Source: Coriobacteriia bacterium
GTDB lineage: Bacteria > Actinomycetota > Coriobacteriia > Anaerosomatales > PHET01
DNA length: 64,000 bases
Direction: 5' to 3'
Assembly: GCA_034370385.1 (NCBI GenBank)
Contig: JAXMKZ010000011.1
Span: forward strand, 62,001-126,000
The position numbers were made by a program, and so were the translations under genes. The notes beneath the pieces are model-generated. The model searched no databases. It was not told the DNA's origin and saw only the letters and a list, made by a program, of their open reading frames with translations. Positions 41,475 through 50,175 of this stretch are shown piece by piece. The first letter of the stretch is position 1, and every line of letters starts with the position of its first letter.

Positions 41475-41739
41475 ACAGGCTCTCCCGCGTCCATGTCCGG
41501 TTACCCTCCGCGTCGACGGTGCCCAGCGGAAGGCCTCTCTCGAAGAACGCGTCGAGCCACTCGGCTGCTTCGCGCTGCCGCTTCGCGTCCGCCCGTCGCT
41601 CCTCCTCGGCCGCGACCATCTCGTCGATCGCCTGACGGATCACCTCAGACTGGGACATACCGCGCTCCTCGGCCAGCCGCTCAAGCACCGCCTGGCGCTC
41701 AGCGTCTATGACGATCTGCTTCCTGATCATGCGAGCCAT
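41449..41739 (-). CDS. Ribbon-helix-helix antitoxin
   Basis: This 96-residue protein has an N-terminal RHH DNA-binding region (RKQIVIDAERQAVLERLAEERGMSQSEVIRQAIDEMV) and a charged, toxin-binding C-terminus (WLDAFFERGLPLG...WTRESLYERGSGRR). The ATG at 41739 follows GGGAG. It precedes and overlaps the PIN toxin gene. Direct repeats 63-81 bases upstream are the probable binding site. Confidence 0.85.
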   Translation of the reverse strand: MARMIRKQIVIDAERQAVLERLAEERGMSQSEVIRQAIDEMVAAEEERRADAKRQREAAEWLDAFFERGLPLGTVDAEGNRTWTRESLYERGSGRR

Positions 41740-41801
41740 CGTGGCACTCCCGTCCAATCGTTCGCCGACCGCTTTCCAAACACGGTGCGCCTCCAAGGAG
41801 A

Positions 41802-41820
41802 TGTGTATAGAGTGTGTATA
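41802..41820 (-). promoter_or_regulatory. Direct-repeat operator of the toxin-antitoxin module
   Basis: TGTGTATA occurs twice (41802-41809 and 41813-41820), exactly 11 bases apart, one helical turn. Ribbon-helix-helix antitoxins bind such tandem sites cooperatively. The sequence also supplies TATAC-like -10 elements on the minus strand. Confidence 0.55.
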
Positions 41821-41924
41821 CCGCAGAACGCCGTCTTCAGCCACACTGTTGGGTGACGCGGCACGGGTGGCGGTCGCGGGTTCGGGTACCTACAATCTGG
41901 AAGTCACTCCGAGGGGAGAAGCTC

Positions 41925-42596
41925 GTGCCCGAACCGCAGCACACCGCGCTGATCGCGGAGCTCGAAGCGCACATCGCCCGTCGCGACCGAACCGGAGCTG
42001 TACGTGCCGTCACCGCAGCTGTTCGCGATGGCCGCGCCGAACTCGACGACGTCTTCTCGCGCGTACTCATCCCCGTGCTCGTGTCGACCGGCGACCAATG
42101 GGCGGCCGGCTCCAAGCGCATCTGGGAGGAGCACCTGACCTCGAGCATCGTGCGCACGGTCGTCGAATCGCTCACGGTCGATGTCGCCGACGCGGCCGCA
42201 CGCGTCACGCCCGTCGGCCGCACGGTACTGCTCGCCTGTCCATCGGGCGAGCAGCACGACCTCGGACTCCGCATGCTCACCAACCGGCTTCTGCTACGCG
42301 GGTGGGACGCCCATTTCCTCGGCGCCGACACGCCCGCGCTCGAGGTGGTCGCCGCAGCGCGGGCCGTGAGCGCGGACCTCGTCGTCCTGTCAGCCGCAAC
42401 CGCCTACAACCTGGTGATCCTGCGCGCCTACGTCGACGAAGTGAAGGCCGGCTTGCCTGGCGTCCAGGTCGGCGTGGGCGGGCCCGCGTTCGCCTGCAAC
42501 CACAACTGGGCCGCCGAGGACCTTCTGGTGCTGCACGAGCTTGGAATCGACGACGACCCGTCGGGCGCCTGTGAGCTGCCCGGAACGGAGGCGTGA
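41925..42596 (+). CDS. Stand-alone CarH-like cobalamin-binding protein
   Basis: This 223-residue protein starts at a GTG behind GAGGGGAG. Residues 1-90 form a four-helix cap with the CarH motif W-x9-EH (W59, E69, H70). Residues 100-223 are a Rossmann-type B12 domain with E109-x-H111-x2-G in place of DxHxxG. It continues DAHFLGADTPALEVV, VVLSAATAYNLV and VGVGGPAF. CarH uses adenosylcobalamin as a light sensor to control DNA binding, but here no HTH domain is present. It is followed by an ABC permease/ATPase pair, which it may regulate or signal to. Confidence 0.85.
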   Translation: MPEPQHTALIAELEAHIARRDRTGAVRAVTAAVRDGRAELDDVFSRVLIPVLVSTGDQWAAGSKRIWEEHLTSSIVRTVVESLTVDVADAAARVTPVGRTVLLACPSGEQHDLGLRMLTNRLLLRGWDAHFLGADTPALEVVAAARAVSADLVVLSAATAYNLVILRAYVDEVKAGLPGVQVGVGGPAFACNHNWAAEDLLVLHELGIDDDPSGACELPGTEA

Positions 42597-42601
42597 GGCC
42601 G

Positions 42602-43741
42602 ATGCTGTCGCTGCGCATCGCCTGGCGCTTCTTGCGCTCGAGCCCCGTCCAGTCCGCACTCATCATCGGCGGCATCGCCGTCGGCATCGCGGTGCAGGTC
42701 TTTGTGGGCTCGCTCATCACCAGCCTGCAGGCCTCGCTCGTCGATCAGACCATCGGCTCTGCGCCTCAGATCACGATCAAGGCCCTCGACGAGGGCGACC
42801 CGGTCGTCTACTCCGATCGCGTCGAAGAGGTGATCGCAGCTCAACCCGAGATCGACCCCAAGACCGTCGTACCGGTGCGCGTCGCAAGCTCGCTGTTCAC
42901 GGACGGCTCGGACTCCGCACCGCTCAACCTCATCGGAGGCACGCTGGCCGAGCTCGAGGGGATATACAAGATCACCGAGCGCACCACCAACGGCGAGGCT
43001 TCGCTGCGTTCCACCGAGATCATGGTCGGTGAGGAGTTCGCCGAGAAGTTCGGAGTGGAGCCCGGCGACACGATCACCCTGGCCATCCAGGGCGGCTCGC
43101 GCGCGTCGTTCACGGTCTCGGGCATCTTCGACCTGGGCGCCGCCGCCTTCAACGAGCGACAGGCGTTCGTCAACGGCTCGGTACCGCAGAGCGTGCTGGG
43201 CTGGTCGTCGAGCGAGTACAGCTCGGTCCAGATGCAGCTCTACGAGCCGTTCGCGTCGGCGGAAGTGGCTGCCGAGATGCGCACGAAGCTCTCCGGCGTG
43301 ACCGTCTCAGAATGGCAGGCCGAGAACGCCGACCTGCTCGTCGCCTTGCAGAGCCAAGGCTCGTCCAGCTACATCATCCAGACGTTCGTTCTGGTGGCCA
43401 TCGCCCTCGGTATCGCCTCGACGCTCGCCATCGCGGCCGTTCAGAAGACGCGCCAGATCGGCATTCTGAAGGCGATGGGGCTGTCCGACACCCGCGCAGG
43501 GCAGATCTTCTTGTGGCAGGCCATCCTCATGGGAGGCACCGGGTCGGCGGCCGGCGTCGCTCTCGCCTACTTCCTGCTGTTCGGCTTCTCGTTCTCGGGC
43601 GCCTCGTTCACCATCACGCCGCAACCGGCATTCGTCTTGGGCTCTGCGGCCATCGGCATGGGCGTGGCGCTGGCAAGCTCGATCATCCCCACCAGGCGAA
43701 CGAGCAAGCTCGACCCGATCGAGGTGATCCAAGGTGGCTGA
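42602..43741 (+). CDS. FtsX/MacB-type ABC transporter permease
   Basis: This 379-residue protein has an N-terminal helix (ALIIGGIAVGIAVQVFVGSLI), a large extracytoplasmic domain (residues ~45-245) and three C-terminal helices ending in the FtsX-family tail. The ATG at 42602 is 10 bases after GGAGG; a GTG at 42593 overlaps the previous stop but is too near the site. Likely exports a lipid, peptide or drug, or acts in mechanotransmission, with the ATPase encoded next. Confidence 0.85.
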   Translation: MLSLRIAWRFLRSSPVQSALIIGGIAVGIAVQVFVGSLITSLQASLVDQTIGSAPQITIKALDEGDPVVYSDRVEEVIAAQPEIDPKTVVPVRVASSLFTDGSDSAPLNLIGGTLAELEGIYKITERTTNGEASLRSTEIMVGEEFAEKFGVEPGDTITLAIQGGSRASFTVSGIFDLGAAAFNERQAFVNGSVPQSVLGWSSSEYSSVQMQLYEPFASAEVAAEMRTKLSGVTVSEWQAENADLLVALQSQGSSSYIIQTFVLVAIALGIASTLAIAAVQKTRQIGILKAMGLSDTRAGQIFLWQAILMGGTGSAAGVALAYFLLFGFSFSGASFTITPQPAFVLGSAAIGMGVALASSIIPTRRTSKLDPIEVIQGG

Positions 43742-44429
43742 GACCCTCCTCGTGGCAGAGGCGCTCGACAAGATCTATGGCACCGGCGAAGCGGCCACCC
43801 ACGCGATGAAGAAGGTGAGCTTCGAGGTCACCGAAGGCGAGTTCGCCGCGATCATCGGCCAGTCCGGATCGGGAAAGTCGACGCTTCTGAACATGCTCGG
43901 GCTGCTTGACACGCCCACGGCCGGCCGCGTTTTGTACCGTGGGGTGGACTCGGCGTCACTGGACAAGAAGGCGCTCGCGAAGCTGCGCAACGAGCTCATC
44001 GGCTTCGTCTTCCAGTTCCACTACCTGCTGCCCGAGTTCAGCGTGTTCGAGAACGTCGCCATGCCGGCGTTCATCGCGGGCGAGATGCAGCCAGCGGACG
44101 TCCGCGCTCGCGCGGTCGAGGCGCTCGAGCTACTCGGACTCGAAGGGCTCGAGGACAAGAACGCGAACCAACTCTCGGGCGGTCAGAAGCAGCGCGTGGC
44201 GATCGCGCGCTCGCTCATGAATCGACCGGCCGTCGTGCTGGCCGACGAACCGACAGGCAACCTCGACACCGTCAACTCAAACCTCGTCTACGACCTGTTC
44301 CGCAAGATCAGCTCCGAGACGGGGACCGCGTTCATGATCGTCACCCATGACCGCAACGTCGCACAGCGGACCGACCGGATCCTGGAGATCAGCGACGGGG
44401 AGCTCGTCCAGGACGTGCGGAGCGCCTAG
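43734..44429 (+). CDS. LolD/MacB-type ABC ATP-binding protein
   Basis: This 231-residue ATPase has Walker [11 protein letters not shown]-loop [10 protein letters not shown], signature LSGGQKQRV, Walker [13 protein letters not shown] and H-loop IVTHD. Its GTG starts 8 bases before the permease stop. With the permease it forms a two-gene MacB-like system. No membrane-fusion subunit is encoded nearby. Confidence 0.9.
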   Translation: MAETLLVAEALDKIYGTGEAATHAMKKVSFEVTEGEFAAIIGQSGSGKSTLLNMLGLLDTPTAGRVLYRGVDSASLDKKALAKLRNELIGFVFQFHYLLPEFSVFENVAMPAFIAGEMQPADVRARAVEALELLGLEGLEDKNANQLSGGQKQRVAIARSLMNRPAVVLADEPTGNLDTVNSNLVYDLFRKISSETGTAFMIVTHDRNVAQRTDRILEISDGELVQDVRSA

Positions 44430-44444
44430 CGCGCACGCGAGCGT

Positions 44445-45215
44445 CTACGCTCCCGGCGGCGTGCCGTCGCCGTCGTCGACCACGACGCCGTCGCGCATGA
44501 CCACCGTGCGGTCGCACGCGGCAGCGACCTCGGGGTTATGGGTCACGATGAGAAACGTCGTCCCGCGCTCGCGGTTCACCGTACGCATCATGTCCACGAT
44601 CTCGCCGCTCGTCGCCGTGTCGAGGTCGCCGGTGGGCTCATCGCCCATGACGATGCCGGGATCGTTGACGAGCGCCCGCGCGATAGCGACGCGCTGCTGC
44701 TGGCCGCCGGACAGCTCGCTGGGCACGTGGCGCATGCGGTCGCCGAGGCCGACGATCTCGAGCAGCTCTCTGGCCCGAGCCGTCGCAGCCCCGCGCCCCA
44801 TGCCGGCGTACTCGCCTGCCAGCGCCACGTTCTCCTCAGCCGACAGCGTGGGGATCAGGTTGAAGCCCTGGAAGATGAAGCCGATCTCCTTGCGGCGGAT
44901 GCCCACGAGGTCGCGTGCGGGCAGTCCGTCCACGCGGCGGCCGTTGAGCCACACCTCGCCGCCGCCGGCCACGTCAAGACATCCGGCGATGTGCATGAAG
45001 GTGGACTTGCCCGAACCGGACGGCCCCATGATGGCCGCCATCTCGCCGCGGCGTATGTCGAGCGTGGCTCCTCGCAAGGCATCGACGAAGTTGTCACGCC
45101 CGAGTTCGTAGCGCTTAGTGAGCTCACGGGCCTGGATGATGTAGGCACCGTCGGTGTGCGCCTGCGGAGTGCCTCCGTAGAGTGTGTCCACGACGCCGTT
45201 CGCGTACTCACTCAT
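44445..45215 (-). CDS. MacB-type ABC ATP-binding protein (second system)
   Basis: This 256-residue ATPase has an N-terminal ~25-residue extension, then Walker A GPSGSGKST, signature LSGGQQQRV, Walker B IVMGDEPTGDLD and H-loop IVTHN. It ends 15 bases from the end of the plus-strand ATPase, so the two MacB-like systems are arranged tail to tail. The ATG lies inside the end of its permease gene (8-base overlap). Confidence 0.9.
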   Translation of the reverse strand: MSEYANGVVDTLYGGTPQAHTDGAYIIQARELTKRYELGRDNFVDALRGATLDIRRGEMAAIMGPSGSGKSTFMHIAGCLDVAGGGEVWLNGRRVDGLPARDLVGIRRKEIGFIFQGFNLIPTLSAEENVALAGEYAGMGRGAATARARELLEIVGLGDRMRHVPSELSGGQQQRVAIARALVNDPGIVMGDEPTGDLDTATSGEIVDMMRTVNRERGTTFLIVTHNPEVAAACDRTVVMRDGVVVDDGDGTPPGA

Positions 45216-46371
45216 AGCGCAGCGCCTCCACCGGGTTGAGGCTGGCCGCGTGCCACGCCGGATACAGGCCGCTCACCGTGCCAAGCCCCATGGCGAACAG
45301 CAGTGTGCCCACGACAAGCCGGTTGGAGACGAGGAACATGGCGTTGCCCGTCACCTCGCCGGCAGCGTTGCCGCCCACCGTCACGAGCAGTCCGAGTCCC
45401 AGGCCGACGAGGCCACCGATGAGCCCGATGACGGCCGATTCGGCGATGAACTGGCGCATGATCTGCCCGCTGGATGCGCCGATGGCTTTGCGCACACCGA
45501 TCTCGCGGGTTCGCTCGGCGACCGCCATCGTCATCGTGTTGACCACCGACAAGCCGCCTACCAGCAGTGATATGAGCGCAACCGCGTAGATGATGGAGGT
45601 GAAGATGGCGAGCGGCTGCTTGACCTGCTTCTCGAAATCGAGCGGGGTCATGGCGTCGACGCCGTCCACTTGGCGCTCGATGCGTCTGGCCACCACCTCC
45701 GGCCGCTCGCCTTCATTGAGGTAGACGGCGAAGCTCGACACGATCGTGTCCGGGCTGACGGCGTCACGCACCGCGTCGGGCAGGTCCTCGTGAACGATGA
45801 GGCGCGCATCCTCCATCGTCATGACCACCGACGTATCCGGGGCCGTGAGGGTCTTGTCGATGATCCCGACGACTTCGTAGCGCTCGCCTCGGACCTCGAT
45901 ATGCCCACCAACCGAGGCGTTGAGCTTCTTCACCAGATCCGCCCCGATGACGACCTTGCCCACATCGGAGTTGCGCAGCTCACGGCCCTCGGAGTAGCTG
46001 AAGATGAACGTCTCGTAGCCGCGCGAGCGTCCGTCGTCGGCCTGGATTGTCGGGATGTTACCCATGCTGACGGTCGGGATCTCCTCGTCAAAGAGCGACG
46101 ACACGCTCGCCGACACCCGCGCAACGCCCTCTACGCGCTCGATCTCACGGAGCAGATTGGCCTTGAGCGGCGTCGAGTAGAGCCCGGCGAACTGCGTGGG
46201 CGCGCTCACCACGACCTTGCCTTCGTAGTAGCGCATGCCGCCATCCACGAGCAGCGTGAGCTTCTCGGCCAACGCACCCATGACCACCAACGCGAACACG
46301 CCGATGGAGATGCCGAAGATGGTGAGAAACGCCCGCAGTTTGCGGCGGAAGATGTTGCGTAGCAGTCTCAA
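45208..46371 (-). CDS. MacB/FtsX-type ABC transporter permease (second system)
   Basis: This 387-residue protein starts at a TTG 5 bases after AAGGGG; the longer upstream frame overlaps the phosphoesterase promoter and is not coding-like. Helix 1 is AFLTIFGISIGVFALVVMGAL. The periplasmic-core-like domain covers residues ~45-250. Three C-terminal helices with ERTREIGVRKAIGAS and ASLNPVEALRYE match the MacB family. Partner of the adjacent minus-strand ATPase. Confidence 0.85.
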   Translation of the reverse strand: MRLLRNIFRRKLRAFLTIFGISIGVFALVVMGALAEKLTLLVDGGMRYYEGKVVVSAPTQFAGLYSTPLKANLLREIERVEGVARVSASVSSLFDEEIPTVSMGNIPTIQADDGRSRGYETFIFSYSEGRELRNSDVGKVVIGADLVKKLNASVGGHIEVRGERYEVVGIIDKTLTAPDTSVVMTMEDARLIVHEDLPDAVRDAVSPDTIVSSFAVYLNEGERPEVVARRIERQVDGVDAMTPLDFEKQVKQPLAIFTSIIYAVALISLLVGGLSVVNTMTMAVAERTREIGVRKAIGASSGQIMRQFIAESAVIGLIGGLVGLGLGLLVTVGGNAAGEVTGNAMFLVSNRLVVGTLLFAMGLGTVSGLYPAWHAASLNPVEALRYE

Positions 46372-46462
46372 GCAAGCCCCTTCAGCGTTCACCCGACTCC
46401 GTAGATGATACCGTGAGCGCAGTCGATCGAGCCCAACCGATTCGAAGGGAACGAGTCCCCCT

Positions 46463-47368
46463 GTGGCACGCGCACCACGCCGCCTGATGAGCCGACGCGC
46501 CACACGCGCCCTGGGGGTGTCACTCTCGATCGTCGCAGTCATTCTTGTGGTGCTGGCTTGGGCGCTCATCGAGCCCCGGCTGCTCACCATCTCGACGACG
46601 GTCGTGACGAGCCCTGAGGTGCCTGCCGCGTTTGACGGGACTCGCATCGTCTTCGTGTCAGACGTGCACGCAGGGCCGTTCTTTGGCGAGAAGCGCGTGG
46701 CCCATCTGGTAGACACCATCAATAACCAGCGACCCCACCTCATCATCCTGGGCGGCGACTACGTCGGAGGCGGCGCCGACGGCGCCGAGATCTTCTACCC
46801 TCAGGCGGCTCGCCTGGAAGCTCCTTATGGAATCGTGGCGGTGCTGGGAAACCACGACGCATGGGAGGGTTCCGATCGCGCTCGCTCGGAGCTCGCCAGC
46901 GCGGGCATCACGTTGCTGGAGAACAAGAATGCTCGCGTACGCGTACCGGGCGCTTGGATTCGCATCGGCGGCACGCGAGACGAGTCCGCTGGTAACCCGG
47001 ACCCGGCCAAGGCGGCAGCCGACATCGCGAAAGACGAGTACGCGATTCTCGTGTCCCACAGTCCGGATACCTTCGCCGAGGGCCTGAAGGCGGTGCCCGG
47101 AGCGTTTGACCTGGCCCTCTCTGGCCACACACACGGCGGTCAGGTGACGCTGTTCGGGCTGTGGGCCCCGTGGGTGCCGTCGGCCTACGGCGAGCGATAC
47201 CGAGAGGGATGGACCGAGGAGAACGGCGTCCCCATCCTGACGTCACGCGGGGTCGGTGTCGTCTATGTGCCGGTGCGCTTCATCTCCGTGCCTGAGATCC
47301 ACGTGATCGAGCTCAGGCAAGGCGACGCCCGCGTGGAGCAGCGGCCCTCGCGCCTCGTGGAACGCTAG
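46463..47368 (+). CDS. Membrane-anchored metallophosphoesterase (YkuE/YaeI-like)
   Basis: This 301-residue protein has a basic start, an N-terminal helix (VSLSIVAVILVVLAWALI), and calcineurin-like motifs: VSDVHAG, GGDYVGGG, GNHDAW, SHSPD and SGHTHGGQ. The binuclear metal site is therefore complete. Family members act on phospholipid headgroups or UDP-linked lipids at the membrane. The GTG start is weakly supported; an in-frame ATG eight codons in is possible. Confidence 0.88.
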   Translation: MARAPRRLMSRRATRALGVSLSIVAVILVVLAWALIEPRLLTISTTVVTSPEVPAAFDGTRIVFVSDVHAGPFFGEKRVAHLVDTINNQRPHLIILGGDYVGGGADGAEIFYPQAARLEAPYGIVAVLGNHDAWEGSDRARSELASAGITLLENKNARVRVPGAWIRIGGTRDESAGNPDPAKAAADIAKDEYAILVSHSPDTFAEGLKAVPGAFDLALSGHTHGGQVTLFGLWAPWVPSAYGERYREGWTEENGVPILTSRGVGVVYVPVRFISVPEIHVIELRQGDARVEQRPSRLVER

Positions 47369-48384
47369 AAACCGAGGTCGAGCTGCTCGCCTGCATCGGG
47401 CTCGTGCGGCATGGTTGCATCTTCGGAACCTGTCGGCCGCTCCTCGCCCGTCACGACGCCGCCTACCCGAGGCGCGACCACATCGCCGAGGATCTCGGCC
47501 ATCTGCCGCGCGTTGGTCGGAGCGTAGTCGTACTTGCAGTTGTTGAACATCACCCACGTGCGCTCGGTCTCCCCCGCCATCTCGGTGATCGGCGCCGCCC
47601 ACTCGGCGAGCTCCGACGGCTCGTAGCGGTAGTCGAAGCGATCGGCGGCGGTCGCGGTGCGCGCATCCCAGGTGCCGCGGTTGCGGCCGTGGAAGCGCAC
47701 GTAGCCGAACCGGCCGGTGACGCCGGTGATGGCCGGCATCGAGGTGCCACCCGCAACCTGCGGCGCATCCACCGCAACGAAGGTCAGGTTCCGTTCGGTC
47801 AGAAAGCGTAGGGCACGATCGAGCGAGCGGGGCTCCGCCCAGCTCGCGTGACGAAACTCGATGAACATCGGCAGCGGGCCGAGCAGGCCTCCCACATGAT
47901 CGATGGCGGTGAACGTCCGCTCGCGGTGCTCCCGATCCTCCGCCGTGAACCACGGGGGGAACTGGACTAAGACGCCGCCCATCTTGCCCGCCTCCACGAG
48001 CGGTTCGACGGCGTCGCGGAACAGCTCAGCGGCGTGCTCCACCATCCGCGGCTCGGGATCTCGGACGCGTCCGCGGGCCGTCACTGAGAACTGGTGGCCC
48101 GCGTCGCGCAGATCGGGATGGAGCGCGGCAGCGTCCACCTCGTGACCTGTGAGCATCCCGTACGCCTTCACGTGAAAGGTGAAGCCGGGGGGCGTCCGAT
48201 GCGCCCACGCCTCGGCGTACTCGCGCTTCGGGATAGCGTAGAAGGCGGAGTCGACCTCAACGGTGTCGAAACGAGCCGCGTAGTAGCGCAGACGAGCCTC
48301 CGCAGACGAAACCCCTCGCGGGTACCACCGCTCGATCATCGTCTTGTCTGTCCAGCTGCAGGTGCCCACCACCACGTCGCCCAC
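47365..48384 (-). CDS. DUF72 (YecE-like) family protein
   Basis: This 339-residue protein is of the TIM-barrel-like DUF72 family. The start reads VVVGTCSWTDKTMIERWYP, followed by FDTVEVDSAFYAIP, GFTFHVKAYG, LVQFPPWF, MFIEFRHASW, GYVRFHGRN and FNNCKYDYAPTNA. The C-terminus ends EQLDLGF, resembling a sliding-clamp-binding QL(D/S)LF peptide. Biochemical function is not established for the family. It converges on the phosphoesterase gene with a 4-base overlap. Confidence 0.9.
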   Translation of the reverse strand: MGDVVVGTCSWTDKTMIERWYPRGVSSAEARLRYYAARFDTVEVDSAFYAIPKREYAEAWAHRTPPGFTFHVKAYGMLTGHEVDAAALHPDLRDAGHQFSVTARGRVRDPEPRMVEHAAELFRDAVEPLVEAGKMGGVLVQFPPWFTAEDREHRERTFTAIDHVGGLLGPLPMFIEFRHASWAEPRSLDRALRFLTERNLTFVAVDAPQVAGGTSMPAITGVTGRFGYVRFHGRNRGTWDARTATAADRFDYRYEPSELAEWAAPITEMAGETERTWVMFNNCKYDYAPTNARQMAEILGDVVAPRVGGVVTGEERPTGSEDATMPHEPDAGEQLDLGF

Positions 48385-48445
48385 GCCTCGTCACCTCCTT
48401 GAGACGTAGATACCCCGCCGGTCGTCACCGCCCGCCCGTGTGCCG

Positions 48446-48919
48446 TCAGTAGCCGATGCGGTCCGGCTTCGCGCGCCATTCGCGGAAGACCTCGATCGCT
48501 TCCTCGCCAAGGATCCGCTCCGACGGGAGCGAACGATGCGCCTCATCGAGCACGATCTCGCGGTAGAGGAACGCGTCGTCGAACTCGATACCGGCGGCAT
48601 CCTGGCTCGTGTTCGCGTAGTAGAGCTTCGAGACGCGCGCCCAGTAGATGGCGGCGAGGCACATCGGACAGGGTTCGCAGCTTGAGTAGATGACGGCGCC
48701 CTTGAGCGAGAAGGTGCCGAGCTGCTCGCAGGCGCGCCGGATGGCGACGATCTCGGCGTGCGCGGTGGGGTCGTTCGTGCTCGTGACCCGGTTCCACCCT
48801 CGGCCCACCACTTCGCCGTCGAGAACGACGAGCGCTGCGAACGGGCCGCCCTCGCCCGCGCTCATCTTCTCGCGGGAGAGCTCGATTGCGGCGCGCATGT
48901 GCTCTTCGTGCGTCGGCAT
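48446..48919 (-). CDS. Nucleoside/guanine deaminase (CDA superfamily)
   Basis: This 157-residue protein has the zinc site THAEIVAIRRA-type motif (TAHAEIVAI) and the PCxxC motif SSCEPCPMCLAAIYWARV. With the C-terminal segment AGIEFDDAFLYREI and FREWRAK it is closest to the guanine deaminase GuaD of Bacillus. tRNA adenosine deaminase (TadA) is less likely because of the C-terminal sequence and length. The ATG at 48919 follows GGTGG; two GTG codons lie just upstream. Confidence 0.85.
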   Translation of the reverse strand: MPTHEEHMRAAIELSREKMSAGEGGPFAALVVLDGEVVGRGWNRVTSTNDPTAHAEIVAIRRACEQLGTFSLKGAVIYSSCEPCPMCLAAIYWARVSKLYYANTSQDAAGIEFDDAFLYREIVLDEAHRSLPSERILGEEAIEVFREWRAKPDRIGY

Positions 48920-49032
48920 GGTCACCACCGGGGTGTGTCGCGGATACAGAGCAGTCCCTCGTCGATGATGTACCCGACGTTGAACGCGGACATCATCGTA
49001 GCGCCGAGCACGACGCGCGAACAGAAACGAAG

Positions 49033-49060
49033 AGGCCGCCCTGTGAACTGAAGGCGGCCC
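49033..49060. terminator. Intrinsic terminator
   Basis: GGCCGCC and GGCGGCC arms separated by 12 bases between the deaminase promoter region and the cysteine-rich protein gene. Confidence 0.6.
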
Positions 49061-49100
49061 CGTCGGAACATTTCACAGGATCACTCCTGCTCACGATCTG

Positions 49101-49415
49101 CTACTGGGGCGGAGTACCGCACTCGCCCGAGTCGCAGCCCGTGCTCGGACAGCCACCTGCTGGGGCACCCGAGGGCGCAGCTACCATCGGCGCGTTGGCC
49201 GAAGTCGCGCACGCACCGCTTCCGCACTCGGTAGCAGCAGCGTCGGCCTCAACCTGACACGAGCCACAGTCGTCCGCCATGAACGCCGGAGCGGGAGCCA
49301 TGGCCCCGGGAAGTTTCTCGCCGCCCGTACCGGCACCGGCGATTCCGAAACTGCCAAGCACTACACCCGCAACGAGTGATGCGACGATGATTGCTGCAAT
49401 CTTCTTGAGGCTCAC
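49101..49415 (-). CDS. Small exported cysteine-rich protein
   Basis: This 104-residue product starts at a GTG behind GGAAGG. A basic start and hydrophobic signal/anchor (IAAIIVASLVAGVVLGSFGIAGA) is followed by a low-complexity Ala/Pro/Gly region. Seven cysteines occur as CGSC, CGSGAC, CPSTGC and a final GECG. There is no known fold; paired cysteines suggest metal or iron-sulfur binding or disulfides outside the membrane. It is divergent from a ferredoxin gene. Confidence 0.65.
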   Translation of the reverse strand: MSLKKIAAIIVASLVAGVVLGSFGIAGAGTGGEKLPGAMAPAPAFMADDCGSCQVEADAAATECGSGACATSANAPMVAAPSGAPAGGCPSTGCDSGECGTPPQ

Positions 49416-49559
49416 GTCACGATCCTTCCTGCACGTTGAGAACACGGGACTCACTCCCGTTTCGTGAACAGGATAACTAATTCTGAACGATCTGTCACTC
49501 CCTGGAGCGCAGATGCCCGATGCCCAGCCCCCAACCGCATCGACGGTGAGTGGCTCGGG

Positions 49560-49565
49560 TACTAT
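49560..49565 (+). promoter_or_regulatory. Putative -10 element of the ferredoxin operon
   Basis: TACTAT in a GGGTACTATC context, 43 bases upstream of the ferredoxin ATG; the same string precedes two other plus-strand genes in the window. Confidence 0.35.
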
Positions 49566-49607
49566 CGACATGGAATGCCGTTCAACCTACGTGAGACGGA
49601 GGACCAC

Positions 49608-49799
49608 ATGAAGCCCATGGTCGATCAAGACCTATGCATCGGATGCGGGAACTGCGAAGACGTATGTCCTGAGTTCTTCCGGCTGGGAGACGACGGGTTC
49701 TCGCATGTGACCGTGGAAGATGCTGACGAGAAGGAGTATGGGTGTGCTCGCGAGGCGGCGGACGGCTGTCCGGTGGGTGCTATCTCGTTCGCCGAATGA
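49608..49799 (+). CDS. Single-cluster 4Fe-4S ferredoxin
   Basis: This 63-residue protein starts at an ATG 5 bases after CGGAGGA. It has C-I-G-C-G-N-C-x3-C-P (C9, C12, C15, C19) and a second half with [15 protein letters not shown], the layout of small Thermotoga/Desulfovibrio-type ferredoxins. In those the last Cys-Pro completes one [4Fe-4S] cluster and other cysteines may form a disulfide. Acts as a low-potential electron carrier. Its TGA overlaps the ATG of the RF-1-like gene. Confidence 0.9.
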   Translation: MKPMVDQDLCIGCGNCEDVCPEFFRLGDDGFSHVTVEDADEKEYGCAREAADGCPVGAISFAE

Positions 49800-50170
49800 C
49801 GAAGCACGAACTCCCTGAAGGCTACGAACTGCCCGCCGATGATGACGGGCTGCTTGCCGAGTGCCGCGTCGATGTCTTCCGTGCCACGGGGCCCGGCGGG
49901 CAAGGCGTCAACACGACCGATTCGGCCGTCAGACTGACGCATCTACCCAGCGGGATCGTCGTCACGTGCCGGCGAGAGCGCAGCCAGTTGCGCAACAAGA
50001 ACGACTGCGCGGCACGGCTCCGTGCGCGGCTGGAGGAGATGCTGGCGCCACCGCCCCCGCCGCGCCGGCCATCGAAGCCGACGCGCGCGGCGAAGGAGCG
50101 GCGACTGGCCAGCAAGGCGGCCCGCTCGACGACCAAGGCCCGGCGACGAGCGCCAGGAGCGGAGGACTGA
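49796..50170 (+). CDS. RF-1 domain peptide-chain release/rescue factor (ArfB-like)
   Basis: This 124-residue protein has the GGQ motif in [27 protein letters not shown], the catalytic loop that hydrolyses peptidyl-tRNA. No codon-recognition domain is present. The basic tail ([31 protein letters not shown]) is like the ribosome-channel-binding tail of ArfB/YaeJ. It probably rescues stalled ribosomes. The ATG overlaps the ferredoxin stop (ATGA). Confidence 0.88.
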   Translation: MTKHELPEGYELPADDDGLLAECRVDVFRATGPGGQGVNTTDSAVRLTHLPSGIVVTCRRERSQLRNKNDCAARLRARLEEMLAPPPPPRRPSKPTRAAKERRLASKAARSTTKARRRAPGAED

Positions 50171-50175
50171 AGCGG

